Of a stretch of DNA of 17,554 nt, positions 1-7,336 are shown piece after piece (the first letter of the stretch is position 1; every line of letters starts with the position of its first letter). Position numbers and translations under genes: made by a program. This DNA is from Saprospiraceae bacterium UBA2365 (GTDB lineage: Bacteria; Bacteroidota; Bacteroidia; Chitinophagales; Saprospiraceae), in the NCBI GenBank assembly GCA_002344345.1, contig DDTL01000011.1, positions 1 to 17,554 on the forward strand, read 5' to 3'. The notes under the pieces are model-generated. The model did no database searches and was not told the origin of the DNA. It was given only the letters and a program-made list of their open reading frames with translations.

Positions 1-16
1 TTCGAAGCTGGTATAA

Positions 17-427
17 AAAACAATTCACAGCGGCAATGTCGCCCTCTCCGACATCATCACCGTTCAACCATTCGATGATGGTGTACGCGGAAAGATCTGG
101 TATCTGCGCGGCGTGCAACTGCCGGTTTCTTCGCCTTCAACCAGTTTATACAAGCAGCAGGGCCTGATCTATCCCTTTATCCCGCATGGCAATACCAACA
201 TCGATGCCTTCAGGATCATCGAACTGAGGTGGTATTATCAGACAGAGTTCCTTCCCTCGCTGGTGGAATTCAAGATATTTTACTTGTTCAAAGTCTGGTT
301 CAAAGGATTATTCGATAAAACTGGTTCAGTAAGTATGCTTAAACCCACGATATATCCAAAATTTGATAAGTTGAATAATAGGATAGAAATGGGAACAAAT
401 GGCGAAGAAAAGCATATTTTAAGTTGA
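17..427 (+). pseudogene. Unrecognised open frame, possible gene remnant
   Basis: An uninterrupted reading frame runs from just after a TAA at 14-16 to a TGA at 425-427, about 136 codons. The only plausible internal start is a GTG at 113, which would give 104 residues. I do not recognise the product. The part up to about 250 is noticeably richer in G and C than the part after it. The later half contains an aromatic stretch rich in F, Y, W and K (YYQTEFLPSLVEFKIFYLFK) and no recognisable domain. No ribosome binding site or promoter supports GTG 113. The left edge truncates the context, so this could be the tail of a decayed gene, a short ORFan, or chance. It is listed as a remnant because the following stretch also looks decayed. 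Confidence 0.25.
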
Positions 428-759
428 AATCAACAATTGGTGGATTGGTGAATAAGCACGGAAAGACACTATTCATTGCAAGACTTAGCCAGGAAGTGGG
501 TCATCTCAACAATTATTCGTTCAGATCATAACATTTGTTTAAATATGGATAAGAATGTTGACTTTATTATTTCTAATCATTCAAACAATCCGCTTGATTA
601 TGAAACAAAACATTTTGAATTAAAATATGAAGTTGAAATGTTTTCAACTGGACAATTGAATGGCTCGAAAAAAAAGAATTGACAGATAAAACAGTTGAGC
701 ATATTTTCATTAAACAAAAGAAACTGCTCAATGCAAAAAAATCTCAGGGTTTGATTTGA
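424..759 (+). pseudogene. Small ORF broken by two compensating frameshifts, unknown function
   Basis: No single frame is open across this stretch, but three frame segments join into one plausible protein of roughly 110 residues. The first segment (about 424-528) includes the peptide KHGKTLFIARLSQEVGHLNN and ends at a TAA. The second, shifted by one base, covers about 529-640 and includes NMDKNVDFIISNH and KYEVEMF. The third returns to the original frame (643-759) with NWTIEWLEKKELTDKTVEHI and stops at TGA 757-759. The second switch falls at the T run 641-644: removing one T joins EVEMF to NWTIEW directly. Two shifts that cancel are what a decayed gene, or two indel errors in the assembly, would leave. 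I recognise no family; the last part looks like a charged helix. No start codon with supporting signals was found. Confidence 0.4.
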
Positions 760-969
760 AGATATTGAAATAGCAGCGTTGAAATCAAAAGTTTCCTGCC
801 TGATACGTAGATCTGACTTGAGTGATCATTTCAGAAATAGATTTACTCCAAGTTAAAACGATGTAAATCCTTTCAAGCTTGTTGATTTTTTTAAAATAAA
901 ACTTTGTTTAGGAGCCGTATTCAAGCTCTTCCCACATTTTTCTTTTCTTTTCTCCTCCATGCTCAATAT

Positions 970-1002
970 TTTATGTAAATAAAACATAAATCCTTATCTT
1001 TA
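970..1002 (+). promoter_or_regulatory. Possible promoter of the transhydrogenase operon
   Basis: TATCTTTA at 995-1002 matches seven of eight positions of the Bacteroidota -7 box TAnnTTTG. A TTTA about 20 bases upstream is a poor counterpart of the TTTG -33 box. The expected leader before the ATG at 1022 would be about 15 bases. The match is imperfect and the region is AT-rich, so this is tentative. Confidence 0.25.
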
Positions 1003-1021
1003 TGACCTAAATTATTAAGAT

Positions 1022-2092
1022 ATGAGAATTGGCATTCCAAAAGAAATCAATGACAGCCGGGTAGCGCTCGCACCGGCAACCATCACCAAACTCAAAGACA
1101 TTGGATTTGAAGTTATCGTTGAAAAAGGCGCCGGTCTGACAGCCAGCTTTACAGATGAAGAGTACGCTGAAGTAGCTCAGTTGGCTGTAAGAACGGATGT
1201 CCTGAAAGCAGATATGATCATCAGTATCAATCCGCTTACGGATGAGGAACTGAAAACCATTGCCAAAGACACTTTCCTTATCTCCAGCTTTGAACCATTT
1301 TCCGATGATAAGGTGATTGAAAAATTGAAAGGTCTTGGACTCAGAGCATTTAGTCTGGATATGATCCCAAGATCTACCATAGCTCAATCCATGGACGTAT
1401 TATCTTCCATGGCCTCCATTGCCGGTTACAAAGCTGTTCTGGAAGCTGCCATGCGGCTCCCGCGATATTTTCCCATGATGGTCACCGCAGCAGGCAATAT
1501 TAAACCTGCCAAAGTGATCGTACTGGGAGCAGGTGTTGCCGGTTTACAGGCTATCGCAACTGCGAGAAGACTGGGTGCACAGGTTGAAGCTTCTGATGTT
1601 CGTGCTGCTGCAAAAGAAGAGATCATGAGTTTGGGTGCCAAATTCATAGAAGTTCAGGGTGCAGCAGATGATAAAGGTGCTGGTGGATATGCCGTTGAAC
1701 AAAGCGCGGAGTTTCTCCAAAAACAACAGGAAGAAGTGCAAAGGAGAGCTGCCAAAGCAGATGTCATCATCACCACAGCACAGGTGCGTGGAAGAAAAGC
1801 GCCAATGCTGTTACCCAAAACTACCGTTGAGCAAATGAGAAAAGGTGCTGTGATCGTGGATCTGGCTGCTTCTACGGGTGGCAATTGTGAACTGACCCAA
1901 AACGGTAAAGTCATCAATCACAATGGTGTGATCATAGTGGGCGATTCCGCTTTGGCCAACACCATGCCACAGGACGCGAGTTCGATGTTCAGTACGAATA
2001 TTTACAACTTCCTCAAATACATCTCCAAAGACGGTCAGGTGAATATGAACATGGAAGATGAGATCATCGGTGGTTCATTTATCACCAAATAA
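1022..2092 (+). CDS. pntA: NAD(P) transhydrogenase subunit alpha part 1 (domain I, NAD(H)-binding)
   Basis: This is the soluble domain I of proton-translocating NAD(P)+ transhydrogenase. It binds NADH and passes hydride to NADP+ on the beta subunit. The 356 residues carry the AlaDH/PNT N-terminal fold opening with MRIGIPKE, then a Rossmann glycine motif GAGVAG at 169-174. SDVR at 191-194 follows, with D192 placed to bind the adenosine ribose. PRSTIAQSMDVLSSMAS at 116-132 matches the domain I segment that holds the catalytic-site residues numbered R127, Q132 and D135 in the Rhodospirillum rubrum enzyme; here they are R117, Q122 and D125. The length is that of a split alpha-1 subunit, not the fused alpha of E. 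coli. The ATG at 1022 starts exactly at the conserved N-terminus; there is no Shine-Dalgarno, as is common in this phylum. The next gene begins 32 bases downstream. Alanine dehydrogenase shares this fold but is excluded by the two following membrane subunits. Confidence 0.96.
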   Translation: MRIGIPKEINDSRVALAPATITKLKDIGFEVIVEKGAGLTASFTDEEYAEVAQLAVRTDVLKADMIISINPLTDEELKTIAKDTFLISSFEPFSDDKVIEKLKGLGLRAFSLDMIPRSTIAQSMDVLSSMASIAGYKAVLEAAMRLPRYFPMMVTAAGNIKPAKVIVLGAGVAGLQAIATARRLGAQVEASDVRAAAKEEIMSLGAKFIEVQGAADDKGAGGYAVEQSAEFLQKQQEEVQRRAAKADVIITTAQVRGRKAPMLLPKTTVEQMRKGAVIVDLAASTGGNCELTQNGKVINHNGVIIVGDSALANTMPQDASSMFSTNIYNFLKYISKDGQVNMNMEDEIIGGSFITK

Positions 2093-2124
2093 TTTTTTAA
2101 AGCCAACAAAAGAAATAATAAAAA

Positions 2125-2433
2125 ATGGAATCAATATTATCATTTATTTTTGAGTATAAGGAGTTGATCTTTGTCATCGTCCTTTCAATATTCCTTGGAA
2201 TCGAGGTGATATCCCATGTTCCCACAGTGTTGCACACACCATTGATGTCCGGGGCCAACGCCATCCACGGTGTAGTAATCATCGGCGCGATCATTGTGAT
2301 GGGACATGCGGAAACCGTTTCTTCAATGATACTGGGATTTCTGGCAGTTGTGCTGGGAACATTGAATGTTGTAGGAGGTTTTGTCGTTACAGACAGAATG
2401 CTGGATATGTTTAAGAAAAAAGATAAAAAATAG
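2125..2433 (+). CDS. pntA2: NAD(P) transhydrogenase subunit alpha part 2 (membrane domain IIa)
   Basis: This is the small membrane subunit that, with the N-terminal part of PntB, forms the proton channel of transhydrogenase. The 102 residues contain hydrophobic helices at about 13-28, 46-60 and 66-88. The family-diagnostic segment VPTVLHTPLMSGANAIHG lies at 32-49 at the start of the second helix. A short lysine-rich tail (KKKDKK) would stay in the cytoplasm. In E. coli this region is fused to the end of PntA; here it is a separate polypeptide, as in Rhodospirillum and many Bacteroidota. The start ATG is preceded by an A-rich leader without a Shine-Dalgarno. It sits between alpha-1 (32 bases upstream) and beta (6 bases downstream), so the three are clearly one transcript. 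Confidence 0.96.
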   Translation: MESILSFIFEYKELIFVIVLSIFLGIEVISHVPTVLHTPLMSGANAIHGVVIIGAIIVMGHAETVSSMILGFLAVVLGTLNVVGGFVVTDRMLDMFKKKDKK

Positions 2434-2439
2434 GAAGTT

Positions 2440-3915
2440 ATGAACGAGATCATTCAAATAGAAAAATTAATCCAATTCACTTTGGGCGACTCCATTCTGG
2501 AGATTATCTACATCATCGCTTCCGTGTTGTTTATTTTTGGATTGAAAATGCTGAGCAATCCCGGAACTGCCAGAAAAGGCAATTTGTGGGCAGCTTTTGG
2601 TATGGGTCTTGCGATCGTTGGAACGATTTTATTTCACAAAAACAGTGAAGGTCATGGCATTGGGAATATACCCTGGATATTAGGCGCCATTGTGATAGGC
2701 ACCGTGATCGGATGGGGTGTTGCCGTCAAAGTTAAGATGACAGCCATGCCACAGCTTGTTTCACTTTTCAATGGAATGGGTGGTGGTGCAGCTGCGCTGA
2801 TTTCATTGATGGAATTTCCTCATCTGGCAGCCGGATTAGCCGATGGGACATACAATATGTTCAGCGGACAAGTCCTGGCTATTTTGATCGGGCTGATGAT
2901 CGGTTCTGTGTCTTTTGCCGGAAGTATGGTTGCATTTGGAAAGCTGGATGAACGCATCGGTGACATCAGATCCCCGTTGATCAAGTATATCAACATGTTT
3001 TTACTGGTCGTTCTGATCGGATTTATTGTATATATTATGAGCCAGGGAACAGTTGATCCCCATTCCCTGATGCCAGTGATCATCATCATGTTCGTAGTGG
3101 CGTTGATCTATGGAATTTCATTTGTAATGCCGATCGGAGGTGCTGATATGCCTGTGGTGATATCCTTACTCAACTCATTCACGGGTGTGGCAGCTGCGAT
3201 GGGTGGATTTTTGTATCACAACCAGGCGATGCTGACCGGTGGTATTCTCGTGGGTTCTGCAGGAACCATCCTGACTATCCTGATGTGTAAAGCGATGAAC
3301 CGTTCATTGACCAATGTGATCATAGGAGGTTTTGGCGGAGGTAGTGGTTCAGGTGCAGCCACAGGCGCTGTTGGAGACCAGGTTGCCAAAGAAGTTACAG
3401 CGAATGACGCAGCGATCCAGTTGTATTATTCAAGATCAGTGATGTTTGTTCCCGGATACGGATTAGCCGTTGCCCAGGCACAAAAAACAGTAAAGGAACT
3501 GGATGATCTCTTGAGTGAAAATGGGGTTGAAGTCAATTATGCAGTACATTCTGTTGCAGGAAGGATGCCGGGACATATGAATGTTCTGATGGCTGAAGCA
3601 GATGTGCCATATGAAAAACTTTTGGGTGAAGAGGAAGCCAATGAAAGAATGAAAAACGTGGATGTCATCATCGTTGTTGGTGCAAATGACGTTGTCAACC
3701 CGTCAGCATATGATGACCCTGGCAGTCCGATCTACGGAATGCCGGTGATCAATGCCTGGGAAGCAAAATCAGTGATCATTTTAAAACGGAGTATGAATAC
3801 GGGTTATGCCGGTATCCAGAACCCGTTGTTTTTTAAACCAAATGCAAAAATGCTGTTTGGTGATGCCAAAAAAACCATCCACAGCCTGATCACTGAAGTG
3901 AAAAGTCTTGGATAA
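2440..3915 (+). CDS. pntB: NAD(P) transhydrogenase subunit beta (domains IIb and III)
   Basis: This beta subunit of 491 residues combines a membrane part with the NADP(H)-binding domain III. Residues 1 to about 295 are a run of hydrophobic helices including the conserved MPQLVSLFNGMGGGAAAL (103-120) and PIGGADMPVVISLLNS (231-246). Domain III follows with GYGLAVAQAQ at 339-348, VHSVAGRMPGHMNVL at 369-383, GANDVVNP at 414-421 and the KRSM segment at 449-452 that contacts the 2'-phosphate of NADP(H). MLFGDAKK closes the domain at 471-478. All family motifs are present, so the enzyme should be functional. The purine-rich AGGAAG at 2432-2437, overlapping the stop of the preceding gene, is one of the few Shine-Dalgarno-like sites here and suggests translational coupling. 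The operon ends with a terminator just downstream. Its expected role is NADPH supply driven by the proton gradient. Confidence 0.97.
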   Translation: MNEIIQIEKLIQFTLGDSILEIIYIIASVLFIFGLKMLSNPGTARKGNLWAAFGMGLAIVGTILFHKNSEGHGIGNIPWILGAIVIGTVIGWGVAVKVKMTAMPQLVSLFNGMGGGAAALISLMEFPHLAAGLADGTYNMFSGQVLAILIGLMIGSVSFAGSMVAFGKLDERIGDIRSPLIKYINMFLLVVLIGFIVYIMSQGTVDPHSLMPVIIIMFVVALIYGISFVMPIGGADMPVVISLLNSFTGVAAAMGGFLYHNQAMLTGGILVGSAGTILTILMCKAMNRSLTNVIIGGFGGGSGSGAATGAVGDQVAKEVTANDAAIQLYYSRSVMFVPGYGLAVAQAQKTVKELDDLLSENGVEVNYAVHSVAGRMPGHMNVLMAEADVPYEKLLGEEEANERMKNVDVIIVVGANDVVNPSAYDDPGSPIYGMPVINAWEAKSVIILKRSMNTGYAGIQNPLFFKPNAKMLFGDAKKTIHSLITEVKSLG

Positions 3916-3936
3916 TTATAAAAGCAAGTCATTTAT

Positions 3937-3972
3937 AAAAAGGTCATCAGTTTTTGATGACCTTTTTTTTTT
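3937..3972 (+). terminator. Intrinsic terminator of the pnt operon
   Basis: The arms AAAAAGGTCATCA (3937-3949) and TGATGACCTTTTT (3955-3967) pair perfectly around a five-base loop and run into a continuous T tract ending at 3972. The hairpin starts 22 bases after the pntB stop codon. It separates the transhydrogenase genes from the efflux unit. Confidence 0.9.
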
Positions 3973-4039
3973 ACAATAAAATTGTTTATAGACAAAATAT
4001 TGCCATTGGTCGAAATTCATGGAAACTTTTTTCTTCAAT

Positions 4040-4070
4040 TTTGTTTCCACACACAAAAACACTATGTTTG
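4040..4070 (+). promoter_or_regulatory. Strong Bacteroidota-type promoter for the efflux operon
   Basis: TTTG at 4040-4043 and TATGTTTG at 4063-4070 are separated by exactly 19 bases. This fits the Bacteroidota sigma factor consensus (TTTG, 19-21 bases, TAnnTTTG) at every fixed position. Transcription would begin around 4074-4078. That lies downstream of the ATGs at 4019 and 4064, so it argues for the ATG at 4079 as the regulator start, on an almost leaderless message. Confidence 0.72.
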
Positions 4071-4078
4071 CGCCCGAA

Positions 4079-4690
4079 ATGGAAAAAAGGGAAGAAATAC
4101 TGTTGCAATCGAGCATTTTGTTCAAGCGTCATGGGTTCAAACAGATGACCATGGACGACCTGGCCAACCATATGGGCATTTCCAAAAAAACTCTGTATAA
4201 ATTTTTTCGCAATAAGAAAGAATTGATCGATGAAAATCTTAAATCTTATATTCATTGCGAAAACAGTGAACTGAACGGGCATCAAAGCACATCTGTCAAT
4301 GCTATCGACGAAATGCTAAGGGTGCTGAAACACCTGATGGATCTCTTTGATGAAATGGATCCCAAATTGTACAGCGACCTGGCAACCTACTATCCTGATG
4401 CCTGGAACAAACTGGATGGCTTTCTGGGTGATCACATTTATAATGGGATGCACCAGAATATCAGAAGAGGGATGGAAGAAGGATTGTATATGAATGATAC
4501 AGAAGCAGATATCCTCGCAAGAATGTATGTTGCCAAGGTAAGAGCCATCATGGAAAGCGATTATTTCCCGGTAGAGAACTATAGCAAAAGCGCTCTTTTC
4601 CGGGTTTTGGTGGAGTATCATATCCGTGGAATCGCGACGGAGAAAGGCCGGGCATTGCTTAACAGTATTAAAAAAACATATTTTGAGTAA
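4079..4690 (+). CDS. TetR/AcrR-family transcriptional regulator
   Basis: A DNA-binding regulator of about 203 residues from the start chosen here. The N-terminal helix-turn-helix is clear: a first helix with KREEILLQSSILFKRHGF, then MTMDDLANHMGISKKTLYKF (23-42), followed by FRNKKELIDENL, the usual TetR_N signature. The rest is helical and variable, as expected for a ligand-binding and dimerisation domain, and the ligand cannot be read from it. The frame also contains ATGs at 4019 and 4064. I prefer 4079 because a consensus promoter overlaps the earlier two and because MEKREEILL is the natural beginning of the fold. The stop is 25 bases before the TolC-like gene, so the regulator leads the operon. 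By family habit it probably represses this operon, itself included, until a pump substrate binds; this is inference. Confidence 0.92.
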   Translation: MEKREEILLQSSILFKRHGFKQMTMDDLANHMGISKKTLYKFFRNKKELIDENLKSYIHCENSELNGHQSTSVNAIDEMLRVLKHLMDLFDEMDPKLYSDLATYYPDAWNKLDGFLGDHIYNGMHQNIRRGMEEGLYMNDTEADILARMYVAKVRAIMESDYFPVENYSKSALFRVLVEYHIRGIATEKGRALLNSIKKTYFE

Positions 4691-4715
4691 TCATTCACAG
4701 TCAAATATATTATAT

Positions 4716-6044
4716 ATGATAAGGAAATTTGGTTTATTGATCCTAACCCTGATATTCACAGCAAGGGTTTTTTCACAGGACATTCCGGCTTTCACCCTCA
4801 ATCAGGCTATTGACTATGCCCTGACCAATCACAAAGACATTTCAATCGCTGAAAACGAAAGACTTAGAGCAAGACAACAAATCATAGAAACACGTTCAAT
4901 GGGTCTGCCTCAGGTCAATGCAGGTGTCGATTATAATTATTTCATCCAGTTGCCAACCTCGCTGATCCCTGCAAGTTTTTTAAATCCGTCAGCGCCGGAA
5001 GATGAATTTATAAAGGTAGCTTTCGGCACCAAAAACAGTCTGACAGCTTCAGCGAACATAAATTCCCTGCTCTATGACGCTTCTTTTTTCACTGCTCTGA
5101 AGATCAGTAAAAAATATACAGGTTTTGCAGATCTCAATTATCAAAGCAAAAGAACCGAATTGAGAAATGCGGTCAGAAAAGCCTATTTGCCACCTTTGAT
5201 GTTGCAGGAAAACATCAAAACGATCGATGAAAACATCCGTGTGTTGAAAAACCTGCTCAAAGAGACCAATGAAATGTATAAATCCGGTTTTATAGAAAAA
5301 CTGGACGTTGACAAATTAAATCTCGCTGTTCAGAATCAGGAAGTGCTAAAAAAAGACCTTCAAAAGACGCTTAAGCTCGCATTGGATGCTCTGAAACTGC
5401 AGATCGGATATCCACTGGAGTCAGCTCTGAAACTCAGTGATTCCATACAGGTATTATCAGCAGAAACAGAAGAATCACAGCTTATGGATGCTTTTAATTA
5501 CCAAAACAGATTGGAATACAGCATTTTAGAATATTCAAAGGAGCTTACAGAACTCAATGTTGACAGGTTCAAAAAGTCATATTATCCAAGCCTGAGAGGA
5601 TTTGTAAATTATCAGTATGTTGTTCAGGGTGACAATCTTTTCAAAAACCCCATTTCAACGCCAGCTGCGATAACCGGATTTTCTTTGGCCATACCCATTT
5701 TTGACGGATTGTTTAAAAGTTCAAAAATTCAGCAGGGCAAACTGGATATCAGCAATATAGAAAACCAATCCGTTCTTTTGAAATCAGGTATTGACTTTCA
5801 GGTTCAGTCTGCAAGAGAAAATTATCTCAATGCCAAAGAGATCATCAAATCCAGGCAAGATAATCTTGCACTCGCCAAAAATATTTTTGACACTGCGCAA
5901 TTGAAATACAAAGAAGGAGTGGGTTCAAGTCTGGAGATCATTCAGGCAGAACAGAGCTTGCTGGAAAGCCAGATGAATTATTTAAAAGCGCAATATGATT
6001 TTCTGGTTGCAAAAATCGATCTTGAAATCGCATTAGGCAAATGA
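4716..6044 (+). CDS. TolC-family outer membrane efflux channel
   Basis: This is the outer-membrane duct of a tripartite efflux pump. From ATG 4716 it has 442 residues, beginning with a Sec signal peptide (MIRKFGLLILTLIFTARVFS, probable cleavage before QD). Two outer membrane efflux protein repeats follow. The first opens with FTLNQAIDYALTNHKDISIA (26-45) and the helix around 187-232 (YKSGFIEKLDVDKLNLAVQN). The second contains LAIPIFDGL (324-332) and the helix with YKEGVGSSLEIIQAEQSLLE (398-417). These are the classic TolC markers, including the strand segment that ends PIFDG. The frame is open further upstream to 4626, but that would overlap tetR and put 30 charged residues ahead of the signal peptide, so it is rejected. 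It lies between the regulator and the adaptor. A 442-residue length is normal for Bacteroidota members. Confidence 0.94.
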   Translation: MIRKFGLLILTLIFTARVFSQDIPAFTLNQAIDYALTNHKDISIAENERLRARQQIIETRSMGLPQVNAGVDYNYFIQLPTSLIPASFLNPSAPEDEFIKVAFGTKNSLTASANINSLLYDASFFTALKISKKYTGFADLNYQSKRTELRNAVRKAYLPPLMLQENIKTIDENIRVLKNLLKETNEMYKSGFIEKLDVDKLNLAVQNQEVLKKDLQKTLKLALDALKLQIGYPLESALKLSDSIQVLSAETEESQLMDAFNYQNRLEYSILEYSKELTELNVDRFKKSYYPSLRGFVNYQYVVQGDNLFKNPISTPAAITGFSLAIPIFDGLFKSSKIQQGKLDISNIENQSVLLKSGIDFQVQSARENYLNAKEIIKSRQDNLALAKNIFDTAQLKYKEGVGSSLEIIQAEQSLLESQMNYLKAQYDFLVAKIDLEIALGK

Positions 6045-6127
6045 GCAATCCAATGATTTTAAATTGAATGAATTGAATAAACTATAGAAATTGACACAAT
6101 ATTATTAAATCCAACAAATAAAAAGCA

Positions 6128-7291
6128 ATGAAGAATATACTGATTTTTATGTCGATCATTTTGCTGGCTTCATGTGGTGCAAGTACAAACCAGGGCGAGG
6201 CAAGTGTTGAAGGTCTGAGCAAACTGATCAAGGAAAAAGAAAAACAGATGATTGTTTTGAAAACTGAAATTGATTCGATTAAAAGGCAGATCACGAAACT
6301 GGATCCTGATTACTTTAAAAAAGAGATCAAAAGTCTGGAAGTCATCACAGTAATGGAAGAAGATTTTAAAAGCTATTACGAAGTTCAGGGATTGATCAAT
6401 GCTGAAGAGGAAGTGGTGATCTCTTCCGAAATGCCGGGAAGACTTACCACTTTGAATATTGAATTGGGCTCCAATGTTACCAAAGGACAACTGATCGGCA
6501 CGGTTGATACAGAAGGAACTGAAAAACAGATCGAGGAGCTTAAAAAATCTTTGGAACTGGCAGTTGATGTTTATGACCGTCAAAAAAGATTATGGGATCA
6601 GAACATCGGTTCTGAAATTCAGTTTCTACAGGCAAAAAACAACAAGGAAAGGCTTGAAAAAACGCTTGTTTCTGCCCAGCTTGCATTGAAAAAATCCAAA
6701 ATTTATGCTCCTGTAAGCGGATCTATCGCGATGATGATGGCTGAAAAAGGAGAAATGGTAAGTCCGGGTGTTCCAATAGCCAGGATGATGAGCACATCCA
6801 AAGTAAAACTTGTGGCAGATGTACCTGAGAAATTTGTTCGAAATGTAAAAAAGAACGATAAAGTATTGGTTAAAGTACCTGCTTTGGATTATAGCAATGA
6901 AGTCAATGTGAGCCGGATTGGTAACTACATTCATCCGAATAACAGAACTTTTGAAGTTGAGGCTAAACTGAGTAATCCAGGTGGTTTGTTGAAGCCCAAT
7001 CTGCTGGCCATGATGTATATCAATGATTATACGTCAAAAAAAGCCATTGTGCTGGATCAGAATCTGGTGCAACAGGATATCAGCGGAGAATACTTTGTCT
7101 TTACTGCGAAAGAAGAAAATGGCAAATATATTGTTGAAAAACGCATCGTTGAATTGGGACGAAGTTATGAAAACAGGGTTGAGATCAAATCAGGTATTGC
7201 TGTAAACGATAGAGTAATCAAAAGCGGTATAAGCTATCTTGCAGAAGGTCAGGAAATTAGTATCCAGGACTCAGGTTTGGAAGAGAAATAA
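6128..7291 (+). CDS. RND efflux periplasmic adaptor (membrane fusion protein), lipoprotein
   Basis: This adaptor links the inner-membrane pump to the TolC-like channel. It has 387 residues with a lipoprotein signal peptide whose lipobox is LASC, making C16 the lipidated residue. A predicted coiled coil at about 26-60 (LSKLIKEKEKQMIVLKTEID) comes next, before the usual core. The core is a barrel-sandwich half with SSEMPGRLTTLNIELGSNVTKG (99-120), a helical hairpin at about 130-190, and the returning half KIYAPVSGSIAMMMAEKGEM with VSPGVPI (191-217). The beta-barrel and membrane-proximal domains follow. Its 82-base spacing after the channel gene and 45-base spacing before the pump, all on one strand and without a terminator, place it in the same operon. 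The coiled coil between lipobox and core is unusual and may set the distance from the membrane. The substrate cannot be deduced. Confidence 0.94.
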   Translation: MKNILIFMSIILLASCGASTNQGEASVEGLSKLIKEKEKQMIVLKTEIDSIKRQITKLDPDYFKKEIKSLEVITVMEEDFKSYYEVQGLINAEEEVVISSEMPGRLTTLNIELGSNVTKGQLIGTVDTEGTEKQIEELKKSLELAVDVYDRQKRLWDQNIGSEIQFLQAKNNKERLEKTLVSAQLALKKSKIYAPVSGSIAMMMAEKGEMVSPGVPIARMMSTSKVKLVADVPEKFVRNVKKNDKVLVKVPALDYSNEVNVSRIGNYIHPNNRTFEVEAKLSNPGGLLKPNLLAMMYINDYTSKKAIVLDQNLVQQDISGEYFVFTAKEENGKYIVEKRIVELGRSYENRVEIKSGIAVNDRVIKSGISYLAEGQEISIQDSGLEEK

Positions 7292-7336
7292 TTTTTAGGG
7301 TTTAAGAAAAATGCCTTAGGGCAATGAAATAATAAT

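Noticed and set aside
875..897. Short hairpin-like TCAAGCTTGTTGA followed by a T run, a possible terminator for the left-end remnants
   Set aside because: The stem is only four base pairs, too weak to call a terminator.
1007..1387. A 126-codon minus-strand frame over the start of the transhydrogenase alpha gene
   Set aside because: It is antisense to conserved domain I codons and matches no recognisable protein.
1022..2092. Alanine dehydrogenase as the identity of the first intact gene
   Set aside because: The fold is shared, but the domain I catalytic segment and the two adjacent membrane subunits identify transhydrogenase.
4626..4715. Upstream extension of the TolC-like gene into the regulator gene
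   Set aside because: The extension is charged, overlaps tetR and would bury the signal peptide 30 residues inside the protein.
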